This document shows positions 1 through 9,200 of a stretch of DNA of 64,000 nucleotides, piece after piece. Source of the DNA: Verrucomicrobiaceae bacterium. GTDB taxonomy: Bacteria > Verrucomicrobiota > Verrucomicrobiia > Verrucomicrobiales > Verrucomicrobiaceae. Positions within the stretch are counted from its first letter, which is position 1. The number at the start of each line of letters is the position of its first letter. The position numbers were made by a program, and so were the translations under genes. The notes beneath the pieces are model-generated. The model did no database searches, was not told the origin of the DNA, and saw only the letters and a program-made list of their open reading frames with translations. The stretch spans positions 62,001 to 126,000 of the forward strand of contig JAIXZA010000016.1 of NCBI GenBank assembly GCA_027489965.1. The letters are read 5' to 3'.

Positions 1-34
1 GAAACAGCAGCATCGGTTTTTAGCGGAGAATTGA

Positions 35-1537
35 TTATCTCCACTGAAGTGGCGTTCCTGGTGGCAAAAGCCGCACAGCGCGCGCGATGTCCCAGTTGGC
101 TAAGCGGAAGCCGCCGAGGCTCTCTTGGGATTTCATTCGGCCAGGAATGCTTGTGCCGTGCAGACCATAGGGAAGGGCAGTGGTGGTTTTGGCTTTGGCG
201 AGATTGATCCAAAGAATACCGCAGGGATTGTTCGGGCCAGGTGCCAGAAATTGTTCGGGTTTGGGTGCCTCAGGGGAGGTCTGCTCGGCTACGGGGGTGT
301 TCCAGACTCCAGTGACTGGCTTGGTTTTGATTTCCTGCTTCGTCACGAGACGTGGGCGCGGCACCACATCTAGAATGGTCCAAGTGCCACGACCACGGAG
401 ATCAGGGCGGGCTGAGGACAAAGGCATCACTGCAATGAGTTTGCCAGATTCAAAGATCTCCAGTCGAGAAAGATCCACTATCGCAGCAGTGATGGGTTTG
501 GCAGGGTCTGGGGCTGGCTGTAGAGGAGTTGCCAGCGCTTGCTCGACCTCAAAAGGAATTACGTTTGGAACAAGGAATTCAGTGCCAGCGGTTGGTATTC
601 CTAGGATTTTCGGATTCTGTTTTCTCAAGAAGGTCTCGTCACAGTGAAAGCGCTCGGCGATGAATTCCCAGGGTGTGCGATAGACCAGTACTGGCTTGGT
701 GATGAGCTGTTCATAAGTCAAAGGTGACGGTTCCGGCATGGGAAGTCGCGTCTTTGATTTCCGCACTGGCTTCTGGTTTTTGGTTGTTTCTTCGCTCTCT
801 GTGGAGATGAAGCGAAAGTCTTCTGCTTTCAGTTTATAGCGGGTGAAGGCCTCACCCACCGTAGCAAGGGCTTTCTTTTGAAGTGGATCTAGACCGGGGA
901 CGTCGTCATGAACAGTTCGGTAGAGCTGAAGAGCTTTTTCAAAGGAGGGTCCAGGGTTTCCATCGACTGGGCCTGTGGGAAATTTCTCACGATCTAAAAA
1001 AACTTGGAAAAGCACATTTTCGACTTCTCGAGTTAAAATAGGTTCTTTTTTCTCCACCTGAGGGGCCACTTTTTCAACGACTTTTAGCTCAGGTGGAGGA
1101 GGAGGCATCATGGCTTTGATCTCTTCCAGAGTCGGGATCTTTAAGATTTGCCCGACACGAATGGTGTCCTTGGTTAAGCCGTTAAAGGTCTTGAGTTGCA
1201 AGACCGACATGCCGTACTTTCGTGAAATGAGGCCAAGGGCATCACCGCTTTTGACGCGATATTCCGTCGGTCGAATTTCGATGGGTTTGAAGGTGGTTGT
1301 TGGAGTTATCGAAGGCGCGCCAGCTTTCACCATTTCTGTTTCCTGCTCGGGTGATTGAATGCTAAATCCCCAGTCTTTTTCATCCGAAGCTTGAACGCTC
1401 CATGACCATTTGACGGCTTCTTCCAGCCCTGGCTCAATACGAGGCTTTGCGACGGGCGCGGATTGCGCAGTCACTTTGATTGAGAGAATGTTCGCAATCA
1501 AAACGAAACATGAGATGCGAAAAAGAACCAAGAACAT
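35..1537 (-). CDS. LysM + L,D-transpeptidase (YkuD)-like protein with degenerate catalytic motif
   Basis: LysM segment YRVKSGDALGLISRKYGMSVLQLKTFNGL; C-terminal YkuD-like LHGTSIPGRMKSQESLGGFRLANWD where SHGC is replaced by SLGG. Confidence 0.8.
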   Translation of the reverse strand: MFLVLFRISCFVLIANILSIKVTAQSAPVAKPRIEPGLEEAVKWSWSVQASDEKDWGFSIQSPEQETEMVKAGAPSITPTTTFKPIEIRPTEYRVKSGDALGLISRKYGMSVLQLKTFNGLTKDTIRVGQILKIPTLEEIKAMMPPPPPELKVVEKVAPQVEKKEPILTREVENVLFQVFLDREKFPTGPVDGNPGPSFEKALQLYRTVHDDVPGLDPLQKKALATVGEAFTRYKLKAEDFRFISTESEETTKNQKPVRKSKTRLPMPEPSPLTYEQLITKPVLVYRTPWEFIAERFHCDETFLRKQNPKILGIPTAGTEFLVPNVIPFEVEQALATPLQPAPDPAKPITAAIVDLSRLEIFESGKLIAVMPLSSARPDLRGRGTWTILDVVPRPRLVTKQEIKTKPVTGVWNTPVAEQTSPEAPKPEQFLAPGPNNPCGILWINLAKAKTTTALPYGLHGTSIPGRMKSQESLGGFRLANWDIARAVRLLPPGTPLQWR

Positions 1538-1739
1538 GGGGCGTGACGGCTAGCTTATCTGTGGCTCATCGCCAAGCAAAAATCTGCGCTGCGTAAACGA
1601 GGTTTTTTGGGCTAGTCAGTTGGATCAAGGTGCGTTTTGCGGTGGCTCTAGATTTTCCACCACCAATGATTATTGGCATATGCTTTTGTCCCAACGGCGT
1701 ATTAGTTGGCCCTAACACTCAAAGTTCAAACCTTCTCAC

Positions 1740-2462
1740 GTGAATATCTACGAAACGCGTCGCCTGCTTGATGAATATCTACTTTTTCATTATGGGGCAG
1801 ATCATGAGGTTCTTCCATGGGAGCAGGGACCAAAAACAGCATTAGGTTTTGCTGTCCGCACGGTGTCGGAGTTGACGGATTTTGACCGCGAAGCTGATTC
1901 GGTATTGGATCTGGGCTGCGCTGTCGGTCGATCCTCATTTGAACTCGCGCGCTCTGCCAAGTCGGTGATTGGCATCGATTACAGCCATAACTTTATTGAT
2001 GCAGCCCATGCATTGATCACGGGTGATTTACCTTACCAACGGCTCGATGAAGCTCAGGCAATGACACAACTCGTTGCTAGTGTGCCAGCAGATTGTCCTC
2101 GGGATCGTGTCCAGTTTGAGCAGGGAGATGCGATGTCCTTGCGCGCGGATCTTGGTCAGTTTGATCTCGTGCATGCGGCCAATCTTCTCTGCCGACTGAC
2201 TGATCCACAGCTCTTGATTGCGCGCCTGCCTGATTTGGTGAAGTCCGGTGGTCAGTTGTTACTGACGACGCCCTGCACCTGGTTGGAGGAATTCACTCCA
2301 CGCGGCCATTGGCCTCAGGGATCGACGCGAGATTGGTTGAAAAGTGTCCTCTCAGAGCATTTCGATCTCATGCTGGAAAAAGATCTACCCTTTTTGATTC
2401 GCGAGCATGCTCGGAAATATCAATGGAGTGTGGCTTATGGGACGCGTTGGATTCGGCGTTGA
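1740..2462 (+). CDS. SAM-dependent methyltransferase resembling the C-terminal (4-mercaptohistidine N-methyltransferase) domain of OvoA, standalone
   Basis: GTG start; YETRRLLDEYLLFHYG...LPWEQGP...LDLGCAVGRSSFELAR...GIDYSHNFIDAA matches the OvoA C-terminal family as I recall it. Confidence 0.75.
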   Translation: MNIYETRRLLDEYLLFHYGADHEVLPWEQGPKTALGFAVRTVSELTDFDREADSVLDLGCAVGRSSFELARSAKSVIGIDYSHNFIDAAHALITGDLPYQRLDEAQAMTQLVASVPADCPRDRVQFEQGDAMSLRADLGQFDLVHAANLLCRLTDPQLLIARLPDLVKSGGQLLLTTPCTWLEEFTPRGHWPQGSTRDWLKSVLSEHFDLMLEKDLPFLIREHARKYQWSVAYGTRWIRR

Positions 2463-2625
2463 TTTGAACCTATTTTTTAAACAGCCAACTTTTCCTCTGT
2501 CTAGGGCAGCCTCTATGAGCCTGACTTTTGCAGGAGCCGTTTAGTTTGATAAATTGACGGCAAAACATCTAAAGACATCATTTTGTTTTGAGTTCTGCCC
2601 TCTCCTTGGAGTTAATGGGTATGAC

Positions 2626-3486
2626 ATGAAGCCTGTTTTTGAAAAAGTCCCGCATCGCGACTGGGAGTCCTTCCACTGTGAAACGGTCCACGGACCCGAT
2701 TACGGCACGCGTTGGCATTTCCACCCCGAGTATCAGCTGACGCTCGCCATTCGTAGTCGTGGTCACCGGGTGGTGGGGGATAACATCGCCCCACTGACTG
2801 ACGGCGATCTGGTTCTCCTGGGCACCAATCTGCCGCATGTCTGGCATCAGGATGAAGGTGTCGGTGCTTCGGTGGATGCGGTCATTGTGCGCTTCAATGA
2901 TAGTTTCCTCGGGAAAGATTTTCTGCAGCTGCCGGAAATGGAGGCTGTGCAGCGTGTGCTCAGACGCTCAGCTCGTGGTTTGGAGATCCGCGGTGCTGCG
3001 CGCACCAAGATCACTCAGCGCATGCGCCGCCTAGCGGATGTCGAGGGATTGACGCGGATTGTCGAGCTCTTGGCCATTTTAGATGAGCTCTCGCGCTCCA
3101 AAGATCTGCGTCCCTTGGCCAGTGCTAGTTATGAGCCCACGCTGCATGCTGGAGATCAGGATCGGATGCAGCGCGTCTGTGATTATATCAACCAGCACCT
3201 CATTGAGGACATCGACCGCGCCCAGTTAGCCAAACTCGCGCATCTCAGCGAAGGAGCCTTCAGTCGGTTCTTCCGCTCGCGCACGGGCAAGACGGTGCCG
3301 GAATACATCAATGAAGTCCGCATTGGCCGCGCCTGCCGCATGATCGGTGAAGATCAGCAAAACATCACCGACATTGCCCTTGACTGCGGTTATCGGAACT
3401 TGGCCAATTTTAATCGGCGTTTCCGGGAAGTCGTCGGTAGCACGCCGCGTGATTACCGCGCCCAGATGCGCACTCTGGGGAAGTAG
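2626..3486 (+). CDS. AraC-family transcriptional regulator with N-terminal cupin-like domain
   Basis: Double HTH C-terminus VCDYINQHLIEDIDRAQLAKLAHLSEGAFSRFFRSRTGKTVPEYINEVRIGRA...DIALDCGYRNLANFNRRFRE; internal ATG at 2626 preferred. Confidence 0.88.
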   Translation: MKPVFEKVPHRDWESFHCETVHGPDYGTRWHFHPEYQLTLAIRSRGHRVVGDNIAPLTDGDLVLLGTNLPHVWHQDEGVGASVDAVIVRFNDSFLGKDFLQLPEMEAVQRVLRRSARGLEIRGAARTKITQRMRRLADVEGLTRIVELLAILDELSRSKDLRPLASASYEPTLHAGDQDRMQRVCDYINQHLIEDIDRAQLAKLAHLSEGAFSRFFRSRTGKTVPEYINEVRIGRACRMIGEDQQNITDIALDCGYRNLANFNRRFREVVGSTPRDYRAQMRTLGK

Positions 3487-3532
3487 CCTGACTTCTCAGT
3501 GGAATCTTTTCTTCGCTGCTCTACATGATCCC

Positions 3533-4006
3533 ATGACACGAGTTGGCATTGGTTATGACGTTCACCCTTTTGCAGAAGGCCGCCCTTTAATCCTTGGCGG
3601 TATCGAGATTCCACACACACGTGGACTTCAGGGGCATTCAGATGCGGATGTGCTCAGTCACGCCATTGCGGATGCCGTGCTCGGGGCCATGGGCTTACCA
3701 GATATTGGCTACTATTTCCCGCCTAGCGATGCCAGCATTGAGGGCATTTGCAGCCTACGCATCCTTGAAAAATGCGCCGCGCTCGCTGCTGAAAAAGGTT
3801 ACACGCTGCAAAACATCGACTCGACCCTCATCGCCGAAGCTCCACGCGTGATGAAGCATGCGCCGCTCATGAAGGAGAAGATCGCCGCCGCTTTTGGCAT
3901 CACGCCTGATCAGGTCGGTATCAAAGCCACCACTAATGAGCGCATGGGCTTTGTGGGTCGGGAGGAAGGTATTGCTGCCATGGCGGTGGCTTGTTTGGAG
4001 AAGTGA
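3533..4006 (+). CDS. ispF: 2-C-methyl-D-erythritol 2,4-cyclodiphosphate synthase
   Basis: MTRVGIGYDVHPF...GHSDADVLSHAIADAVLGAMGLPDIGYYFPPSD; 157 aa; start trimmed from ORF track. Confidence 0.95.
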   Translation: MTRVGIGYDVHPFAEGRPLILGGIEIPHTRGLQGHSDADVLSHAIADAVLGAMGLPDIGYYFPPSDASIEGICSLRILEKCAALAAEKGYTLQNIDSTLIAEAPRVMKHAPLMKEKIAAAFGITPDQVGIKATTNERMGFVGREEGIAAMAVACLEK

Positions 4007-5587
4007 TTACTTCTTCTTCGCCTTAGCTTTTGGTTTGGTCTTTCTCTTCCAGACATCAATCGGCACATCATTCGTCTGCTTAGCACCTGGCGTGCTGCGA
4101 CCATTGGCGATAAGAGTCTCTAGCTTTTTTGTTAGACTGGCGACGATTTCAGGATGCTCGGCTTGCAGGTTTTTCGTTTCACCGAGATCGGCCTCTAGAT
4201 CAAAGAGCTGCACAGGCGGTGTGCCCGCAGGCTCCTTGCCTGGACGTGGTTCGCTCCAGCCACCGCTGCCGGGGCAGAGAGCCAGTTTCCATTTGCCTTC
4301 ACGGATGGCGAAGTTGCCGCCGATGCTATGACTGACCAGGGATTCACGCTTTGGGCCTTTTGCCGTCTCACCGAGTAAGGCGGGCAGGAAGCTGAAGCTG
4401 TCTTCCGCTGCGGTTTCAGGCAGTGTAGCGCCTGTGATCTCAGCCGCTGTAGCGGTGAAGTCGGTTAGGCAGGTGAGTTGCGTGCTTGTTTGACCTGCCT
4501 TCACTTTAGCTGGCCAGCGCACGAGGAAGGGCACCCGGTGACCACCTTCATAGATGTCCGCTTTATGACCGCGATACTTGCCACTGGGATTGTGACCTTT
4601 GGCCAGCAGGGCAGGGTAGTCAGCGCTGGGAGAGCAACCATTGTCGCTGGTCAGAATGACGACCGTGTCTTTGGCGATCCCTTGATCATCCAACGCCTTC
4701 AGCAGGCGGCCAATGTTGGCATCTGTCTCCATCACGAAGTCGCCATATTGATTGAGGCCACTCTTGCCGCGCCATTCTGGGTTCGGCAGGATGGGTGTGT
4801 GTGGTGCCGTCAGCGGTAGGTAGATGAAAAAAGGCTTTCCTGATTTGGCGTCGGCGGCTTTTTCATCAAGGTAGGCCACAGCTTTATCGATGAAGGTCGG
4901 CAGCACCTCATAACCTGTGAAGCCAGGTGCCGCAGGACCTTTGCGGGTATGCTTGTTCGTCTCACCCTGCACCATTTCCAGCTCACGATCCTCTGTCGGC
5001 TGTGCCGTTACACGGTCACCATCGATGAACACATACGGCACCATGTCTAGAGACGCGGCGATGCCAAAGTAGCGGTCAAATCCTACCGTCAGTGGTCCAT
5101 GGGTCGTGGGTTGAGTGAAGTCCGTGCTCCAAGCCTGATCTCGGGATTCAATGGTCAGTTCAGAGACGGATTGTTTATCTTTGATCACCCAGTCCATGCC
5201 GAGATGCCACTTACCGATGGCGGCGGTGTGGTAGCCCTGTGCTTTGAGCATCGCCGCCACCGTCAGGCGTCCTGGCTGGATCAAATGCGGGCTCAATCCA
5301 CCCAGCACCCCATTTTGAAGCTTGGTGCGCCAGTTGTAGCGCCCCGTCAGCGTGCCGTAGCGCGTGGGTGTGCAGACGCTAGACGGCGTATGCGCATCCG
5401 TGAAGGCCATTCCCTCGCGTGCCAGGCGATCCATGTTAGGCGTCGCGATCTTGCCTTCTGGGTTCAGGCATTTCACATCCCCGGTCCCCAAATCATCACA
5501 CAGGATGAAAATGAAGTTAGGCTTATCGGCAGCACTGGCCTGCGACAGGATGAATAGGAAGATGGGTATGAAGGCAATGGATCGCAT
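4007..5587 (-). CDS. Sulfatase (arylsulfatase A-like), secreted
   Basis: Signal peptide; NFIFILCDDLGTGDV; formylglycine-type motif SSVCTPTRYGTLTGRYNW; basic C-terminal tail KPKAKAKKK. Confidence 0.92.
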   Translation of the reverse strand: MRSIAFIPIFLFILSQASAADKPNFIFILCDDLGTGDVKCLNPEGKIATPNMDRLAREGMAFTDAHTPSSVCTPTRYGTLTGRYNWRTKLQNGVLGGLSPHLIQPGRLTVAAMLKAQGYHTAAIGKWHLGMDWVIKDKQSVSELTIESRDQAWSTDFTQPTTHGPLTVGFDRYFGIAASLDMVPYVFIDGDRVTAQPTEDRELEMVQGETNKHTRKGPAAPGFTGYEVLPTFIDKAVAYLDEKAADAKSGKPFFIYLPLTAPHTPILPNPEWRGKSGLNQYGDFVMETDANIGRLLKALDDQGIAKDTVVILTSDNGCSPSADYPALLAKGHNPSGKYRGHKADIYEGGHRVPFLVRWPAKVKAGQTSTQLTCLTDFTATAAEITGATLPETAAEDSFSFLPALLGETAKGPKRESLVSHSIGGNFAIREGKWKLALCPGSGGWSEPRPGKEPAGTPPVQLFDLEADLGETKNLQAEHPEIVASLTKKLETLIANGRSTPGAKQTNDVPIDVWKRKTKPKAKAKKK

Positions 5588-5599
5588 GGTGATTGGAGA

Positions 5600-7174
5600 C
5601 TATTCTTCTTTTTTCTTCCCTTTGCCTTTGCCCTTTTTGGGCTGCGCAGGCTCACCTTCAAAGGGTGCGTTGCCATGGGCTTCGCGTGGGGGAGGCAGGG
5701 TTTCTTTGACTTCGGTTTGCAGGCGGGTGAGCTCGGCTTTGAGTTCTTTCACGGTGTCGGCATAAGCGGGGTCGGCGTAGAAGTTTTTGGTTTCTAGCGG
5801 GTCTTTTTGGCGATCCAACAGGTCCCAGTCATCGACATCGGGTTTGTAATAATGCACGAGCTTGTAGCGGTCGGTGATGACGCCGTAATGCGGGCGCACG
5901 CGATGCGGCACGGGGAACTCGTAATAGTGGTAGTAGAACGACTTCCGCCAGTCGGCTGGATCTTCGCCTTTGAAGAGTGGCACCAAAGAGCGGCCCTGCA
6001 TGTCGCTAGGCTGCGGCTGGCCTGCTAGGTCTAAAAAGGTCTGAGCTAGATCAAGCAGGGAAACGATTTTCCCACTGGTGCTTCCTGGCTTGGAAACTCC
6101 AGGCCAACGAACGAGAAAAGGCGTGCGTAAGGACTCTTCAAAGATCCAGCGTTTATCAAACCAACCGTGCTCTCCCATGAAGAAGCCTTGGTCACTGCTG
6201 AGGATGACGACGGTGTTATCGGCCAGGCCTTCTTTGTCGAGATAGTCGAGCACACGAGTCACGCTTTCATCCACGCTTTTCACACAGGCGGTGTAGTCGT
6301 GCATGTAGCGCTGATAACGCCATTTAACGAGGTCTTTGCCCGTGAGGTTGGCCTCGCGATACTTGGCGTTCCGTGGCTCATAGTATTCGTTCCAATACTT
6401 GCGCTGATCGTCATTGAGGTTGCCGGGAGTCACGAGCTTCAGGTCGCGGTCGGTCATGGTGCGCTCGATGCCCATGTCATGATCACTGACCGCTTTGCTA
6501 CGGCCTTCAAAAGCATCAAAGAGCGTCTCTGGTTCCTCATAGACTCGATCATGATCATGGCCGAGGTGGCGGAGGGCAGGTTCCCATTCACGATGCGGGG
6601 CTTTGTGCTGGAGCATGAGCATGAAGGGTTTGGTTTTGTCCCGATTTTTCAGGTAGTCGAGGCTGAGATCGGTGATGACATCGGTGACATAACCCTCATG
6701 TTTCACGGGCTTACCATTTTCGATCATGGGTGGATTATAGTAGGCACCTTGGCCTGGTAAAACCTGCCAGTAATCATAACCGACCGGGTCTGTCATGAGA
6801 TGCCATTTGCCAATGACGGCGGTGCTATAACCGGCCTTTTGCAGGAGCTTCGGGAAGGTCTGCTGACTGCTGTCAAAGCGACTGTTGCTGTTATTGTAAA
6901 AGCCGTTTAGGTGCGAGTACTTGCCCGTCTGAATCACGGCACGCATGGGACCGCAAATCGAGTTGGTGACGAGGCAGCGATCAAAACGGATGCCTTCTTT
7001 GGCGATGCGATCCAGGCCAGGTGTCTCTAGCAGCTTTCTTTTTTCTCCATAGGCACTGATGACCTGAGTGCTGAGATCATCGCAGAAAAGGAAAAGAATG
7101 TTCGGCGTGGCTGTCGGAGCGGCCACGGCGGCAGAGGTCAGCAGGGTAAATAGGGCGAGGAGTCGGCGGATCAT
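5600..7174 (-). CDS. Sulfatase, secreted
   Basis: NILFLFCDDLSTQVI; formylglycine-type motif NSICGPMRAVIQTGKYSHLNGF; tail KKGKGKGKKKEE. Confidence 0.92.
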   Translation of the reverse strand: MIRRLLALFTLLTSAAVAAPTATPNILFLFCDDLSTQVISAYGEKRKLLETPGLDRIAKEGIRFDRCLVTNSICGPMRAVIQTGKYSHLNGFYNNSNSRFDSSQQTFPKLLQKAGYSTAVIGKWHLMTDPVGYDYWQVLPGQGAYYNPPMIENGKPVKHEGYVTDVITDLSLDYLKNRDKTKPFMLMLQHKAPHREWEPALRHLGHDHDRVYEEPETLFDAFEGRSKAVSDHDMGIERTMTDRDLKLVTPGNLNDDQRKYWNEYYEPRNAKYREANLTGKDLVKWRYQRYMHDYTACVKSVDESVTRVLDYLDKEGLADNTVVILSSDQGFFMGEHGWFDKRWIFEESLRTPFLVRWPGVSKPGSTSGKIVSLLDLAQTFLDLAGQPQPSDMQGRSLVPLFKGEDPADWRKSFYYHYYEFPVPHRVRPHYGVITDRYKLVHYYKPDVDDWDLLDRQKDPLETKNFYADPAYADTVKELKAELTRLQTEVKETLPPPREAHGNAPFEGEPAQPKKGKGKGKKKEE

Positions 7175-7221
7175 GATGGGCTCTTCTAAACGACAGGTGG
7201 GTCAAGAACTTACGCTGTGCA

Positions 7222-7254
7222 TAAAAAACGGCTGCCAGTCGCCTGGCAGCCGTT
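7222..7254 (-). terminator. Rho-independent terminator of the FKBP gene
   Basis: Perfect 12-bp stem AACGGCTGCCAG/CTGGCAGCCGTT, 4-nt loop, T-run on minus strand. Confidence 0.85.
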
Positions 7255-7272
7255 GAGATGAATGTGGATGGA

Positions 7273-8034
7273 TTATTTTTCGATCTTCAGAAGCTCGACT
7301 TCGAAGATGAGGGTCTCACCTGGGCCAATGTCAGCACCTGCACCAGCGTCGCCATAAGCGAGGTCGGATGGGATGAAGAACTTGAACTTGGAACCAATGC
7401 TCATGAGTTGCAGACCTTCGGTCCAGCCCTTGATGACTTCCTGAACGCCAAAGGTGATCGGCTCGCCGCGCTGCACGGAGCTGTCGAAGACTTTGCCATT
7501 CACGAGTGTGCCGTGGTAGTGGACGTTGACCTTATCGGTTGGCACTGGCTTAGCGCCGTCACCAGCTTTGATGACTTCATATTGCAGACCGCTTGCCGTG
7601 GTCTTCACGCCTTCACGCTTGCCGTTTTCAGCGAGGAACTTGGCACCCGCAGCTTTCACGTCACCTGCTTTAGCGGCTTTTTCTTTTTGCATTTCAGCCT
7701 GCTTGCCCTGCATGACTTTTTCAAAAGCTTCCATGGCTGCGGTCAGCTCCTCTTCCTTGAATTTGCTTGGCTTGCCTTCGAACTGGTCGCGCATGGCCTG
7801 GAGGAAGTTTTCGATGTCGATATCGACGCCCTGTTGCTTGAAGTTATTGGCGATGTTGCCACCGATGTTTTTTCCGATGAAATAGCTGACTTTGTCCATG
7901 TCGGGTTTTGCCGCAGGAGCTGCAGCTTCGCCAGTGGTTTTCGCGGTTTCAGCAGGTTTTGCTGGCTCGGTTTGAGCTGAGACGGTGGAGGCTACCGCCA
8001 AGGCGGCACAAACGATGCGGAGGGTAACTTTCAT
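7273..8034 (-). CDS. FKBP-type peptidyl-prolyl cis-trans isomerase
   Basis: N-terminal FKBP domain YFIGKNIGGNIANNFKQQGVDID and C-terminal VNVHYHGTLVNGKVFDSSVQRGEPITFGVQEVIKGWTEGLQLM; signal peptide from M at 8034. Confidence 0.94.
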   Translation of the reverse strand: MKVTLRIVCAALAVASTVSAQTEPAKPAETAKTTGEAAAPAAKPDMDKVSYFIGKNIGGNIANNFKQQGVDIDIENFLQAMRDQFEGKPSKFKEEELTAAMEAFEKVMQGKQAEMQKEKAAKAGDVKAAGAKFLAENGKREGVKTTASGLQYEVIKAGDGAKPVPTDKVNVHYHGTLVNGKVFDSSVQRGEPITFGVQEVIKGWTEGLQLMSIGSKFKFFIPSDLAYGDAGAGADIGPGETLIFEVELLKIEK

Positions 8035-8151
8035 GAGGTAAGAACCGCGAGAGTGAAGGTGATGTGGGGGGCGGTCAACCAAAGAAACAGCGACTTAGGC
8101 ACCCAGAAACGTACTTGAGCATTTTCACAGGCTTGCCATTCTGCGCGCTCT

Positions 8152-8481
8152 ATGTCCGCTATTCCTACCGAATTCACCAACGTCACTGCCGTCGCCAAAG
8201 CCAATGTCTATTTTGATGGGAAGGTGGTCAGCCACAGCATTCTCTTTGCGGATGGCAGCAAAAAGACTCTGGGTCTAATCTATCCTGGCAGCTACCACTT
8301 CGGTACGGATAAGGCTGAACGGATGGAGATCGTAGCAGGTAGCTGTGAGGTCAAACTGGATGGCAGCGACTCCAAGACGACCTACAATGGCGGCCAGTTT
8401 TTCGACGTGCCAGCGAAGTCGGGTTTCGACATCGCTGTCACTGACGGCATCGCGGAATACATCTGTTCCTTCATCGACTAG
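8152..8481 (+). CDS. ppnP: Pyrimidine/purine nucleoside phosphorylase (DUF1255/PpnP)
   Basis: KANVYFDGKVVSHSILFADGSKKTLGLIYPGSYHFGTDKAERMEIVAGSCEVKL. Confidence 0.9.
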   Translation: MSAIPTEFTNVTAVAKANVYFDGKVVSHSILFADGSKKTLGLIYPGSYHFGTDKAERMEIVAGSCEVKLDGSDSKTTYNGGQFFDVPAKSGFDIAVTDGIAEYICSFID

Positions 8482-8484
8482 CCT

Positions 8485-9132
8485 TTAGAAAGGCCAGCGG
8501 TAAGGTGCGTTATGGATCAACTTGCTCTTCGGGTAGGCGGCGATTCGGACCTGGTTCTTTGAGTTTCCGCTCAAGAGCCAGACGTTTGTGGCATCCATGG
8601 CATGGAGAAAGCCAATGTGGCCGCTACCAGCCTGATCCACGGTCAGGGGCTGAGTAATACAAATGGCACCATAAGTGGCGGCGACAGGGCGACCCCAGCC
8701 CCACCAGTCAGAAACGCGAGCGCTGCCCTGCGGCCTGTAGCCGGAGCGCAGCACGCACCAGTTCACAAAGGCGGCACACCAGGCGGTTTCATCTTTCAAT
8801 AGATTGCCGCTGATGCCGCAACTGCGCAGATATTCCAGGATACGTGGGTTGTCTCCTTGTGCCCATTCCTGCACACCTTGCTCCATGATGGCGATCTGCA
8901 TCCAGGGTGGTGGCGCGGCAAAACTGTTCGGAGCAGCAGCCTCTGCCTCCACTGGCATTCCGGTGACGACCCCATTCACATTCACGATCTGGCCCGGAAA
9001 GAGTACCTTCCAGTTTTCTGTTCCCCATTCGACCAGTCCGGGGTTTAACTTCTGAAACTGCCCCAGAGTCATACCAAATTTCTTGGCGATCTTGCTGGGA
9101 TTATCACCGGGCTGAACAGAGTATTGGGCCAT
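8485..9132 (-). CDS. LysM + CHAP/TIGR02594-like amidase-type protein
   Basis: LysM YSVQPGDNPSKIAKKFGMTLGQFQKLNPGL; DETAWCAAFVNWCVLRSGYRPQGSARVSDWWGWG...GHIGFL. Confidence 0.8.
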   Translation of the reverse strand: MAQYSVQPGDNPSKIAKKFGMTLGQFQKLNPGLVEWGTENWKVLFPGQIVNVNGVVTGMPVEAEAAAPNSFAAPPPWMQIAIMEQGVQEWAQGDNPRILEYLRSCGISGNLLKDETAWCAAFVNWCVLRSGYRPQGSARVSDWWGWGRPVAATYGAICITQPLTVDQAGSGHIGFLHAMDATNVWLLSGNSKNQVRIAAYPKSKLIHNAPYRWPF

Positions 9133-9200
9133 AACCAAAGTTTAAGTGATCAAATCGTAAAAGCCAATTCCCATTTTGAATCTCTGCCTCATCATAGAGC

